Notes under the pieces: model-generated
Seen by the model: the letters and a program-made list of their open reading frames with translations, nothing else
Databases searched by the model: none
Told to the model about the DNA's origin: nothing
Made by a program: the position numbers and the translations under genes
DNA from: Paenibacillus zeirhizosphaerae
GTDB taxonomy: Bacteria; Bacillota; Bacilli; Paenibacillales; Paenibacillaceae
Length of the DNA: 64,000 nucleotides
Assembly: GCF_030705605.1 (NCBI RefSeq)
Contig: NZ_JAPCKK010000011.1
Coordinates: 124,001-188,000, forward strand
Direction: 5' to 3'
Part shown: positions 16,864 through 25,206 of the stretch, in pieces
How positions within the stretch are numbered: position 1 is the stretch's first letter
How the letters are laid out: the number at the start of each line of letters is the position of its first letter

Positions 16864-17939
16864 TATTGTGCAACTTCCCTATTCCAGCGGTCTGTCCATG
16901 TTTTGATATGTTCATTGACAAAGGACATGTCCAGCTTAACAAGCTTCTCCACAACGTCAGCACCGTAAGTAATGCCTTCTGCATCAGCACCGCTCAGTAC
17001 AACCTCCGTATTCACCGGAGAATCCACTTTCGCCTTGGCGGATGCTTCTTGTACTTCCTTGCTGAGAATCCAGTTTACGAATTCTTCAGACAGCTCCTTC
17101 TGATCGCTTCCTTTAACGATGTTCACCGTATTCATAACCGCATAAGCTCCTTCGGAAGGGGCCACAAACTTCGCATCCGGGATGGCTTCCTTGAGGTCTT
17201 TAAAGTACATTTCCATAATAGGTCCGCCGGCAATTTCCTCTTGGCTGAACATATTGACGAACTCGGAGGTCTGGCCGTAGAATTTGACGATATTCGGGCT
17301 CAGCTCCGCAAGCTTGGTGAACGCAGCATCCTCATTAAATTCCGTACTGCCGCCTACTTTGGAGGCAATGTCCACAGCCATCGGACCTGCGGTGGATGTA
17401 ATATTAGGCAGGGTCAGGTTGCTTGCAAATTTAGAACTCCACAGATCCGCCCAGGATGTTACTTCTCCGGATACCATGCCTGGATTGTAGGCAATTCCAA
17501 GGCGTCCGATCGTGTAGGCAGGACCGTATTCCTCGCCAAGCGGCACTTTTGCAATGTCATAGATTTTATCAACATTCGGGATTTTCGAACGGTCAATCGT
17601 GTCAAACAGCTCCTCCTGTATCCCCTGCTGTGCATAATAGTCTGAGAGGAATACCACATCGACATCGGAGCTGCCTTGACGGATTTTATTCAAACGCTCT
17701 GCATTATTGCCGGTATCCACCACAATCTCCACATTATGCTCCTTCTCAAACGGGGCATATACGTTAGCTTTGAAGAAGTCCTCGGAAAAACCCCAGGTAG
17801 ATACAACGAGCTTTTGCTTCTCTCCTTGCGCGGAGCTGCCGCCTTCGGCATTTTCGTTAGTGCTTGCGCTGCTTCCGCAGCCTGCCAGCAATGCAGATGC
17901 GAGTGTAACTGTAATCAGACCGCCAAACCATTTTTTCAT
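16863..17939 (-). CDS. ABC transporter substrate-binding lipoprotein, PotD-like
   Basis: A 358-residue extracellular binding lipoprotein. The signal peptide ends in LLAGCGSS, giving a lipobox Cys at about residue 20, followed by a Ser/Asn/Gly linker. The mature part opens KLVVSTWGFSEDFF, typical of the spermidine/putrescine and Fe-type cluster D binding proteins. The ATG at 17939 has a G-rich site (GGGGGG) ahead. It is the first gene of the operon and overlaps the nucleoside hydrolase by one base. The cargo, probably a nucleoside, is inferred only from the operon. Confidence 0.9.
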   Translation of the reverse strand: MKKWFGGLITVTLASALLAGCGSSASTNENAEGGSSAQGEKQKLVVSTWGFSEDFFKANVYAPFEKEHNVEIVVDTGNNAERLNKIRQGSSDVDVVFLSDYYAQQGIQEELFDTIDRSKIPNVDKIYDIAKVPLGEEYGPAYTIGRLGIAYNPGMVSGEVTSWADLWSSKFASNLTLPNITSTAGPMAVDIASKVGGSTEFNEDAAFTKLAELSPNIVKFYGQTSEFVNMFSQEEIAGGPIMEMYFKDLKEAIPDAKFVAPSEGAYAVMNTVNIVKGSDQKELSEEFVNWILSKEVQEASAKAKVDSPVNTEVVLSGADAEGITYGADVVEKLVKLDMSFVNEHIKTWTDRWNREVAQ

Positions 17940-17991
17940 TCTTTTTTCCCCCCACAATGTAATAGCTACCTTATTTTAAATAGAAAAAAAG

Positions 17992-18023
17992 AAAAGTATT
18001 CTTGAATAATCAAGAACACTTTT
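17992..18023 (-). terminator. Terminator or attenuator hairpin before the nucleoside-transport operon
   Basis: AAAAGT and TTCTTGA pair with TCAAGAA and ACTTTT across an ATAA loop, with a long T-rich tail on the minus strand. It lies 95 bases past the DUF2294 stop and only about 50 bases before the binding-protein start. It may therefore end the upstream gene or act as a leader attenuator of the operon. Confidence 0.7.
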
Positions 18024-18117
18024 CTTCGTAAACAAAGATAAGCGCTGCCTTCTAATAGTAAAAACAGGTTCTCCCCTCAGATAGATCCGAGGCGAAAAGC
18101 CGAAATATGCACTTGTA

Positions 18118-18462
18118 TCAGGATGGCTTGAGCATGATATTGGTAACAGCCCACTGGGTCCCGGTGTCATAATCACGGAGAAGGACCTCAATATCAAGCC
18201 CCATTTCTTGTTCCAGCTTCTCGCGCAGTCTCTTCTTATACAACAAGGACATACGGAAATCCACTTCCAGCTTCAAGCCGGGGGCTTCCCCTTCCAAGGC
18301 GACTGAACGCGGAGAACGCCGATGCTTCGCAACGAGGGTGATTAGATTGTCGTCAACGGTAGCTCGCAAAAGCGTGGTACCGAATCCAAACAAATCCTTC
18401 GAAATATCATTATAAATCCGGTATAAACGTTTCTTACTCTCATTACTGTCCAGCAGCTTCAT
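18118..18462 (-). CDS. DUF2294 domain protein
   Basis: A 114-residue protein that fits DUF2294: a short helical start (KKRLYRIYNDISKDLFGFG), a beta pair around LRATVDDNLITLVAKH, a charged helix with RLREKLEQEMG and a final strand. The family occurs in one or several copies in Bacillota and its function is not established; some members sit near transport genes. GAGGGTGGG precedes the ATG. It is upstream of, and on the same strand as, the nucleoside ABC operon but separated from it by a hairpin. Confidence 0.7.
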   Translation of the reverse strand: MKLLDSNESKKRLYRIYNDISKDLFGFGTTLLRATVDDNLITLVAKHRRSPRSVALEGEAPGLKLEVDFRMSLLYKKRLREKLEQEMGLDIEVLLRDYDTGTQWAVTNIMLKPS

Positions 18463-18657
18463 GAACCCACCCTCATCAAGGACTACCGTACATTAAACGC
18501 GCCAACTCCTTGAATTATACATAAACTTTCGTGAAATGGCAACCCACAGCACTATATATGTAATTTTTGTGCATGAAAGGCGAACAATATGTCGAAAGTT
18601 GGTGAAATAAGTCCTATTTTTGACCTTTAAGAAGGGTCAAAAGAAATAAGGACAGGC

Positions 18658-19608
18658 TTAATACCGCTGCGGAGCAGCTTTTTTCGCCAAATCTGTCATG
18701 TAGTCAAAAAAGCTCTCCGGCTCGGTATCGTAAACCAACTGGACCGGACGACCGTCCGATACAGCGACCGTTCTGCCCTGGCTTGGCCCAGCGGAGATCA
18801 CCGTGCAGTTGACCGTTTTCTTTCTCACCAGGTCCGGGCGGCCGACGGAAGCCGTTGTCAGCACATCCCACAGATAGTAAGTGGAATTGTTCTCGCTATA
18901 GACGAGCGGTGGACAGCCTGCGTAGCAGTTGCCAAGGAAATCAACGCCTTCGTAACGGCGTTCCGATGCCCAGCGTCTGCGCACGGCCGGAGTCAGCGGC
19001 ACTTTGTTCGTGCTCTCCAGCGCAACCAGATCGATTTCGATCCCGCTCTGCCATACGCGCAGCGCAGCTTCCGGGTCCCAATACACATTCCATTCTGCTG
19101 TCCCGTCATGCTCCGGTTCTTCCACGTTGCCCTTCTCGAAGGTTCCTCCCATCCAGACAAGCTTCTCGATTTTATCCTCGATATCAGGCGCCTCATCCAA
19201 TGCGCGTGCCAGGTCGGTCAACGGCCCGGTAAAGAGCAGCAGCGTTTTCCCTTCCGCCTCACGAACCTTCTCAATCAGATGACGATGCGCAGGAAGCTCG
19301 GACAACGGGGCCTCCATACGGCCCGACTCATTCAGGATCGGCAGGGCGTCTACATAGAACGAATGGATGCGCCAGGCTGCGGGGAACGGATTTTTACCAC
19401 GTGAGTTGGATTTGGCCACCTCGATGGTTCCGTCCCCGAAGCGGTCGATAATTTTACGGCTGGCGTCTGTAGCCGGCTCCAGATAACCGTCCGCAGGAAT
19501 GACAGATACCCCAGTCAGGCGCACATCCTCCATTTGCAGCAACATGAACAGCGAGACCAGATCGTCTACGCCTCCGTCATGGTTGAAATATACGTTTTTA
19601 AGTGTCAT
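18658..19608 (-). CDS. Nucleoside hydrolase, variant N-terminal motif
   Basis: A 316-residue IunH-family protein. The usual DTDPGIDD block is changed to NHDGGVDD, so the first Asp is replaced by Asn while the pair that binds calcium (DD) and the middle Asp remain. Other family blocks are intact: LLLFTGPLTDLARAL, KLVWMGGTF, EWNVYWDPEAA and YLWDVLT in place of the usual HDPLA block. The loss of the usual His-Asp there may change base preference or activity. The ATG at 19608 follows AAAGGAAG. It is separate from the transporter operon but on the same strand. Confidence 0.85.
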   Translation of the reverse strand: MTLKNVYFNHDGGVDDLVSLFMLLQMEDVRLTGVSVIPADGYLEPATDASRKIIDRFGDGTIEVAKSNSRGKNPFPAAWRIHSFYVDALPILNESGRMEAPLSELPAHRHLIEKVREAEGKTLLLFTGPLTDLARALDEAPDIEDKIEKLVWMGGTFEKGNVEEPEHDGTAEWNVYWDPEAALRVWQSGIEIDLVALESTNKVPLTPAVRRRWASERRYEGVDFLGNCYAGCPPLVYSENNSTYYLWDVLTTASVGRPDLVRKKTVNCTVISAGPSQGRTVAVSDGRPVQLVYDTEPESFFDYMTDLAKKAAPQRY

Positions 19609-19840
19609 ATGTGAATTCTCTTCCTTTCTTCGCGCATATATACGAATCTGCAATTATTATGAAGCATCTGTCGTGTCCCGTAAACTCGAACCTGTTCCGC
19701 ATTTTTTCGATACATACGTTCATCTTCTTGTAAATATCTATAGTTATACGGTAAATGTCGCTTCGAATTCTGTGGTATTGGTTTATGAACATTATATGTA
19801 ATATAAAATCGGTCCGCAGGGCCATGAAAGGAGAATGACA

Positions 19841-20470
19841 ATGATACCACATACAATAGAAGAGCTGGACCACATACGGCGGGAATGCAGATCCATGGTA
19901 ACCAAACGAGCCATCGCTTCGGGAGGAACAACTCTGATTCCGCTTCCCGGCGCGGATATATTCGCAGATGTAGGCATTCTGATGCAGCTACTGCCTGACA
20001 TTAACGCCAAATTCGGCCTATCCGAAAGGGAGCTATCCGGTATGGATACGGAAACGAAGTCCATGGTGTACGGATTGATCACGTCGGTGGGAAGCAAGCT
20101 AATCGGGCGTGTCATTACACGGGAGATCATCCTGCACCTGCTGCAGAAGATAGGCCTGCGCATCGCCACCAAACAGGCGGCCAGGTTGGTTCCGCTGCTG
20201 GGCCAGGGACTGGCTGCCGCGCTCGGCTTCACCGCCATGCGCATGATCGGCAACCGGCACATTGATGAGTGTTATGAGGTTGCCAGGCGCCTCATGGAGC
20301 AGCGCTCCGCAGCGGATAACGCAGCCGAATGGACCGTTTCGCAAACACTGCCCGAGCCGCTTCCGGCAGGCCGTGTAATCCCTCTTCTTCCTGTAGGGGC
20401 GGAAAGACGGACAAAGTTGACTCCTGGGCAGGAGGGCCCTATATCATCAGCCGCTCCACGGACAATTTGA
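19841..20470 (+). CDS. DUF697-like membrane-associated protein
   Basis: A 209-residue protein. A region resembling the DUF697 / GTPase-tail domain is visible: an Ala/Gly-rich hydrophobic helix (ASGGTTLIPLPGADIFADVGI), then LLPDINAKFGL and a second hydrophobic stretch (LLGQGLAAALGFTAMRMIG). The last 50 residues are Pro-rich and probably disordered. The ATG at 19841, seven bases after GAAAGGAG, is used rather than the ATG at 19835. Family members occur beside GTPases or alone; the role is not known. Its 3' side carries the first copy of the interspersed structured element. Confidence 0.6.
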   Translation: MIPHTIEELDHIRRECRSMVTKRAIASGGTTLIPLPGADIFADVGILMQLLPDINAKFGLSERELSGMDTETKSMVYGLITSVGSKLIGRVITREIILHLLQKIGLRIATKQAARLVPLLGQGLAAALGFTAMRMIGNRHIDECYEVARRLMEQRSAADNAAEWTVSQTLPEPLPAGRVIPLLPVGAERRTKLTPGQEGPISSAAPRTI

Positions 20471-20494
20471 TAGTCCTTTGTGAAATAAGGGCCT

Positions 20495-20681
20495 AAAATG
20501 GCTTAGGACAGCCCGTTTCAATTATGTTAAACCAAAAGAGGGTTGGCGATGCACAAAAGCAGCGGAGAGAACGAAGCAATTCCGGAAAAGCGAAGCGTTC
20601 GCCTTCGGCCCAGAGGGTCGACAGCGATTGTAGGAATGCTTCGTTCTCGGAGCGTCTCACAAACACACGAAAGAGTGCCCC
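20495..20681 (+). repeat. Structured interspersed element, copy 1
   Basis: Core arms GAACGAAGCAATTCC (20569-20583) and GGAATGCTTCGTTC (20633-20646) are inverted repeats. Between them lies a second stem: TCGC with GCGA and TCGGCCC with GGGTCGA around AGA. The element is preceded by a GGCTTAGGACAGCC hairpin and ends near GGAGCGTCTC. Copies 2 and 3 keep the stems with changed bases (TCAC/GTGA, TTG/CAA), so the folding is conserved. It lies 3' of the DUF697-like gene on its strand. Confidence 0.8.
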
Positions 20682-20742
20682 CGGTCAATGGACCTTCTGG
20701 GACACCCCTTCATTCTAATGAAAGACTGAAAGCCAGCAGATT

Positions 20743-21291
20743 TTAATCCTCCGGCTTCTCTTCTTTGGCCAGCCCTCTGCATTCTGGAGTCTGCCATAGC
20801 TGGTCGAAGCCAATTTTCATCTTGAAGAGGAGCCGCCGCATCATCTCATGATCCTCCTCCGTGAAATCGGACAGGAGCTTTTCAATCAGGTTCGTGTAGT
20901 ACGGAATAATATCATCGAGAAAAGCCTGTCCGTGCTCCTTCAGCCGCACCGTCACCATTCTCCGGTCCCCTTTATGCGCCACCCGTTCAATCAGCCCGTC
21001 ACGCTCAAGACCGTCGATTAAGCCCGTCATCGTTCCTCGCGTCACATCGGCCAACTGCGCCAGCTCCGAAGGTGTCATGTCATGTGGGGCATTACGGGAT
21101 AGGAGGCTCAATACGATCACCCGGCCCTGAGAGGCGCCCTGCTTGGCCAGGTCGCTGTTCATTTCGCGAAAAATACCGTTCGCCAGTTTGGCAAAAGCCA
21201 GAAAAGTCTCAATATCGGAAATATCCGTTTTGGCCTGTCCCAGGTTGCGGAGAATCCCGCGAATAGAATCGTTATGGAAATTAAAATTCAT
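20743..21291 (-). CDS. MarR family transcriptional regulator
   Basis: A 182-residue MarR-type protein. The DNA-binding helices are MTPSELAQLADVTRGTMTGL, followed by the wing RDGLIERVAHKGDRRMVTVRL with the conserved Asp-Arg-Arg. The C-terminal helices carry a short extension. Its start overlaps the end of the helicase gene by 11 bases, so it appears to be the second gene of that transcript. This is unusual for a MarR regulator and suggests that it may be expressed with, but not regulate, the helicase. Ligand unknown. Confidence 0.85.
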   Translation of the reverse strand: MNFNFHNDSIRGILRNLGQAKTDISDIETFLAFAKLANGIFREMNSDLAKQGASQGRVIVLSLLSRNAPHDMTPSELAQLADVTRGTMTGLIDGLERDGLIERVAHKGDRRMVTVRLKEHGQAFLDDIIPYYTNLIEKLLSDFTEEDHEMMRRLLFKMKIGFDQLWQTPECRGLAKEEKPED

Positions 21292-23614
21292 TCTGTACCC
21301 TTCCTGTTCCCTTGCCTAATATTCGAAAATGTCTCCATTCCTCCGGTAGAAGCGATACGTACGGCTCCTGAACAAAACGGTCATCCACCAGCACGAGCAC
21401 CCCTTCGTCCGCTTCCGTCCGGATCAGGCGGCCTCCTGCTTGCAGCACTTTATTCATGCCGGGATATACATAGGCGTAATTGAAGCCGTTCTTGCCCTCA
21501 CGTTCGAAATAATCACGGAGAATATCCCGCTCCGCGCCGATCTGCGGCAGGCCCACCCCAACGACCACAACACCATTCAGCCGGTCTCCAGGCAGGTCAA
21601 CACCCTCACCAAATACTCCTCCGAGCACCGCAAAGCCCATCCGAGTCCTCTCCGGGTCGGGCTGGAACGCCGCCAGAAAAGCATCCCGCTCTTCTTCACG
21701 CATCCCTGGGCTCTGCACCAGAATCTCTGTATCCGCATCCCGGCTCATGAACTCTTCGGCCACTTCCCTTAAATAAGGATAGGACGGAAAGAAAATCAGC
21801 AGATTGCCCCTCTTCTCAGCCGCGAGCGTCTCCAGCATGTCAGCGATCGGTCTTCGCGAACGCTCGCGGTCGCGATAGCGTATCGACAGCGGGAGGAGAC
21901 GGACATCCCATTGCTCCGGTTGAAAAGGAGACGGGATATGCAGTGTATAATCGTCTTCTCCCGCTCCCAACATGTCCCGGTAGTAAGAGAGCGGAGTTAA
22001 CGTGGCCGAGAAGTAGATGGCAGACCTGTACCCTTTAACGGCGGAAGCGATCAGAGTGGACGGGTCGAGACAGAACAGCCGTGTAGTCAGGTCCTCGCGT
22101 GTATGGACTGAATAGGTCACATACCGTTCATCATACAGCCCTGAAACCCTGACCATGTTTTGCGCAGCAAAATAGGTATCCAGCAGCAGCACATGCACCT
22201 CGGCATCCCCTCCAGCGGAAGCAAGCAGCTCCCGCTCGGCTGCACCCGCAAAGGAAGCAAGCAGCTCGACAAGCTCATGAGGCTGCTCTTCGGAGACCTC
22301 ATAGCCGGATTCCGTCAACGCTTTGCGCAGATTAATGAAATAAGTGTTCACTGCGCCCGCCGCAACGGCAACCTCCGGGTTCAGCGTCTTGAAGGCTCTC
22401 TTCAGCTCCAGGAATGCGTATTTGCTGATTTCAGCCGAGAACATCTCGCGACCGCGCTCGACCAAATTATGTGCTTCATCCACCAGCAGGGCGCTCTTCC
22501 GCTTATGCTCCTCCATCTGCCGCTTCAATGAGATGCGCGGGTCGAATACATAATTATAATCACAAATCACAGCGTCCGAAGCATACGCAACGTCCAGGGA
22601 GAACTCGAACGGACATACGCTGTGCTTCCGGGCATACGCCTCCACGACTGTACGGGTCATGATCGTTTCATTCTCTAGAATGTCAATTACCGCTCCGTTA
22701 ATCCGGTCGTAATATCCATCACACATGCCGCATTCCCCGGCATCACATGCATGCTCATCCTTGAAGCAAATCTTGTCCTTGGCAGTCAGGGTGATCACAT
22801 GCAATCGCAGGCCGCGACGCTGCATCAGGGCAAAGGCATCCTCTGCCGCAGCACGGGTTGTAGTCCGGGCAGTCAGGTAAAATATACGCTGAATACCTTC
22901 TCCCGTCACCGCCTTCACCGCCGGGTACAGCGTGGAGATGGTCTTGCCGATGCCGGTCGGCGCCTTTGCCAACAGATTCACGCCTTCGGCGATTGTTTTA
23001 TAGACGGCACCCGCCAGCTTGCGTTGTCCGGCTCTGTACTGCGCAAAGGGAAATTCAAGCGTCCGAATGCTATCATCCCGGCGCTCCTTGTGTTCAGCCA
23101 GCAGATGTGCATAGGGTGCGTATGCCTCCAGCAGATGGCGGACGAATTCCTCCAGCTCAGAATGCGAAAGCTGCCGCCGGAAGCGTCTTGTCACCCCGCT
23201 CTCCTGCTGGACGTAGGTCAGTTGAACCTGCATGGAAGGAAGCCCCTCTTCCTTCGCAATCATATAGGCGTACAGCATGGCCTGCGCCCAGTGCACAGGC
23301 AGTCCGTCTCCTTCCGGTTCTCCGGCGGCACCCGCGAAAGATTTGATCTCATCAACGGTCAAGACGCCATCCAGCTCAATCAGGCCGTCGCAGCGACCTT
23401 CCACTACGAAGAGAAGATTCTCATGAACAAGCTCCGCCTTCAGGAGCACTTCCTTCCTGTCTGTCTCTTTATACTGCGCCTGAACGCTTTGATGTACCCT
23501 TGTCCCTTCCTGCATGCTGCCTGCAGAACGGAACCCGGGTATGAGGCTGCCGCTGCGGTACACATACTCGACCAGCGGCCTTACTGAAATATGAACCGTT
23601 ATCCTTGGCTTCAT
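21281..23614 (-). CDS. XPD/DinG-like superfamily 2 helicase with N-terminal PD-(D/E)XK-like domain
   Basis: A 777-residue protein. Residues about 1-170 contain EGRCDGLIELDGVLTVDEIK, which fits the D...ExK active site of RecB/Cas4-type nucleases. The helicase part has Walker A APTGIGKT, a four-Cys cluster (C near FKDEHACDAGECGMC) that fits the XPD 4Fe-4S site, a DEAH box (LVDEAH), and the motif VI region QAGGRLIRTEADEG. It should unwind DNA 5' to 3' in repair. The combination resembles bacterial COG1199 helicases with a fused nuclease domain; whether the nuclease is active is inferred. The ribosome site before the ATG is weak. Confidence 0.88.
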   Translation of the reverse strand: MKPRITVHISVRPLVEYVYRSGSLIPGFRSAGSMQEGTRVHQSVQAQYKETDRKEVLLKAELVHENLLFVVEGRCDGLIELDGVLTVDEIKSFAGAAGEPEGDGLPVHWAQAMLYAYMIAKEEGLPSMQVQLTYVQQESGVTRRFRRQLSHSELEEFVRHLLEAYAPYAHLLAEHKERRDDSIRTLEFPFAQYRAGQRKLAGAVYKTIAEGVNLLAKAPTGIGKTISTLYPAVKAVTGEGIQRIFYLTARTTTRAAAEDAFALMQRRGLRLHVITLTAKDKICFKDEHACDAGECGMCDGYYDRINGAVIDILENETIMTRTVVEAYARKHSVCPFEFSLDVAYASDAVICDYNYVFDPRISLKRQMEEHKRKSALLVDEAHNLVERGREMFSAEISKYAFLELKRAFKTLNPEVAVAAGAVNTYFINLRKALTESGYEVSEEQPHELVELLASFAGAAERELLASAGGDAEVHVLLLDTYFAAQNMVRVSGLYDERYVTYSVHTREDLTTRLFCLDPSTLIASAVKGYRSAIYFSATLTPLSYYRDMLGAGEDDYTLHIPSPFQPEQWDVRLLPLSIRYRDRERSRRPIADMLETLAAEKRGNLLIFFPSYPYLREVAEEFMSRDADTEILVQSPGMREEERDAFLAAFQPDPERTRMGFAVLGGVFGEGVDLPGDRLNGVVVVGVGLPQIGAERDILRDYFEREGKNGFNYAYVYPGMNKVLQAGGRLIRTEADEGVLVLVDDRFVQEPYVSLLPEEWRHFRILGKGTGRVQNEF

Positions 23615-23918
23615 GGGATCACCCGTTCCGGTCTTTATCCTTTCACTTTACCATGCCTTTACCTGAAATGTAAGTGATCTGGAATCCTCAGAACAGCTTA
23701 ACATGGCAAAAGATGATATATAGACCTCGGTTGGACCAGATAGCGTTGACCGCCATGAGCGCCCATCGAGAGCGTCTCTATTAAAAAGAAATAGAAATAA
23801 ATGATATATGTTATGGTAAAATATTATAAATTGATGATAAAATGTCGATAAGAATAGAAATCAAAATTTTTACTTCTCTGGGAGTGCATAAGAAGGTCAT
23901 CTTATGAGGGGGTGCCTT
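23615..23918. other. Intergenic stretch, no gene seen
   Basis: About 300 bases between the helicase start and the Spo0E-like gene. It is AT-rich toward the right and probably holds both divergent promoters. No hairpin or reading frame stands out. Confidence 0.5.
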
Positions 23919-24095
23919 GTGAACCTCAAAGAATTGGAAAAGTTATTGGAGAAAGAACGTCAGGAATTGAACCAGATGGCGAATCAGCATGGCCTCAGAG
24001 ACAATCGTGTGTTGGACAAGTCGCTTAAGCTGGACAGGATTTTGGATGTATACAACCGGGCTAAGCTAGGGATATTCCGCCCGCCCTTGAATTAA
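23919..24095 (+). CDS. Spo0E family sporulation regulatory aspartyl-phosphate phosphatase
   Basis: A 58-residue two-helix protein that would dephosphorylate Spo0A~P and delay sporulation. The helices are ELEKLLEKERQELNQMANQ and KSLKLDRILDVYNR; the SxxLD core (SLKLD) is the family signature of Spo0E/YisI/YnzD proteins, with the Asp needed for activity. The GTG at 23919 follows GAGGGGGT at good spacing; the ATG at 23904 is possible. It is monocistronic and closed by a terminator. Confidence 0.88.
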   Translation: MNLKELEKLLEKERQELNQMANQHGLRDNRVLDKSLKLDRILDVYNRAKLGIFRPPLN

Positions 24096-24101
24096 CACGG
24101 G

Positions 24102-24134
24102 AAAGCCGTTGTCTTCGTGACAGCGGCTTTTTTT
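24102..24134 (+). terminator. Terminator after the Spo0E-like gene
   Basis: AAAGCCG-TTGTC pairs with GACA-CGGCTTT across TTCGT, followed by seven T. Lies seven bases past the stop. Confidence 0.85.
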
Positions 24135-24198
24135 GACTCTCTCCCCGCTCTCCGCTAATCCCTGCTCTCCCGGCTGCTCTTGTGCAGCATGGATTGGG

Positions 24199-24345
24199 TG
24201 AAAAAAATCCACTCACGACACCGGCACCTCGAAAGCATTCGAGCTGAGTCTGCTGACCAGAACGATTTCCAGCATCCCCCTGGTGCTTGCCGAGGTGTTC
24301 ACACTGGCAAGTGCACCGTTCCTGGTGGAACTGCTGCTCCACTAG
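24199..24345 (+). pseudogene. Possible remnant of a membrane-protein reading frame
   Basis: In frame with a stop at 24343-24345, the plus strand reads a 46-residue segment beginning KKSTHDTGTS and ending TLASAPFLVELLLH, with a hydrophobic stretch SIPLVLAEVFTLA. It has no start codon and an in-frame stop just before it. It looks like a decayed C-terminal fragment of a transport protein, but no family could be named. Confidence 0.3.
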
Positions 24346-25076
24346 GTTGGCCTCATTGATTTCTTCTCATTTCCCTCAGTGAGCTTGACTGAAAATCCGT
24401 CTATTAATACACTCAATCCAAAATAAAATTCATTCTCCCAATTGGTTTTAGTGGTATAGGAAGCCAAGCGAATCATATTCGGAAATCGTTCTTCAGGTAA
24501 TTGGCGATAAAATTGATCATACTGATTGCCCATTTCGTCATATGAGGAATAATGGTTCTTTGCAATGGCCTGTAGTTGGTCCTCTTCAGCGACGAAGCCC
24601 AACACATAATTTTTCAGCATAGAGGCGATCCACGGAACGTGGGAATCTGAGAAGCCCGCCGAAACAAGCAGTTGAAACAGCTTTTCGATTTGGGTTAGCC
24701 GCTCGTAACCCATTGCAATCGTTTGGCGGAACAACTCAACCGTATCTCGATGAGAGAGAAGGACCCTTCTGAACTGCCCCGCCCATTGATAAATTTGCTC
24801 CTGCCAAGACAGAGATATTTCCGGCCAAACCATTTCTCCGCTTATCCGATCCGAAAGCATCTGCATCAATTCTTCTTTATCTTTGACATGGTAATATAAG
24901 GATGCTGTTTTCACTCCTAATTTATCCGCTATTTTCCTCATGCTTAATTCTTTCAAGCCAATCTCGTCCAATAACCACAGGGCGGTTTCCAGGATTCGAA
25001 CCCGGTCAAGAGGAATATGACCTGTGCCTTCCTCGTTTACCGAGTTCGGCAGCCAGGTGATTCGTCGTCTCGCCAA
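24342..25076 (-). CDS. TetR family repressor (TetR_C type)
   Basis: A 244-residue protein. The N-terminal helix-turn-helix is MRKIADKLGVKTASLYYHVKDKEELM, the classic TetR motif with YYHV recognition helix, and the C-terminal half fits the tetracycline-repressor-like ligand domain. The TTG at 25076 is preferred: AAGAGGTG lies six bases before it, while the GTG at 25094 has no site. It is divergent from a VOC protein gene, and two copies of a TTCTAA...TTAGAA palindrome cover that gene's promoter. It therefore very likely represses the VOC gene and itself. Confidence 0.88.
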   Translation of the reverse strand: MARRRITWLPNSVNEEGTGHIPLDRVRILETALWLLDEIGLKELSMRKIADKLGVKTASLYYHVKDKEELMQMLSDRISGEMVWPEISLSWQEQIYQWAGQFRRVLLSHRDTVELFRQTIAMGYERLTQIEKLFQLLVSAGFSDSHVPWIASMLKNYVLGFVAEEDQLQAIAKNHYSSYDEMGNQYDQFYRQLPEERFPNMIRLASYTTKTNWENEFYFGLSVLIDGFSVKLTEGNEKKSMRPT

Positions 25077-25094
25077 TGCGTTCACCTCTTTCAC

Positions 25095-25123
25095 TTGACA
25101 AGTATACCACAGCCCTTTATTCT
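25095..25123 (+). promoter_or_regulatory. Promoter of the VOC gene
   Basis: TTGACA (25095-25100), then 17 bases, then TATTCT (25118-25123). The -10 box runs into the first TetR operator. Confidence 0.6.
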
Positions 25124-25155
25124 AACATCATTAGATTATTCTAACACCATTAGAA
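25120..25155. promoter_or_regulatory. Tandem TetR operators
   Basis: TTCTAACATCATTAGAT (25120-25136) and TTCTAACACCATTAGAA (25139-25155) repeat with 19-base period. Each is an inverted repeat TTCTAA/TTAGAA with a five-base centre, placed between the divergent TetR and VOC genes. Confidence 0.65.
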
Positions 25156-25206
25156 AATGGGGTTGAGCATCCCGCGAGAGATCCTCTCAGAAAAGGAGAT
25201 CATCAA

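Noticed and set aside
18096..18108. PurR-box-like sequence AAAGCCGAAATAT upstream of the nucleoside operon
   Set aside because: It matches 11 of 13 positions, but the required second, inverted box at 16-17 bases is missing, so chance is likely.
17940..18117. Purine riboswitch before the nucleoside ABC operon
   Set aside because: The conserved junction and loop bases of guanine/adenine, preQ1, xanthine and THF riboswitches could not be found.
20524..20746. Small protein frames within the structured element (also at 33932 and 55762)
   Set aside because: The frames follow the repeat rather than codon pattern, and no ribosome site is conserved. The stems, not the peptides, are preserved.
24061..24342. 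93-residue Cys/Gln-rich frame on the minus strand
   Set aside because: It runs through a terminator and a likely pseudogene fragment, with no ribosome site.
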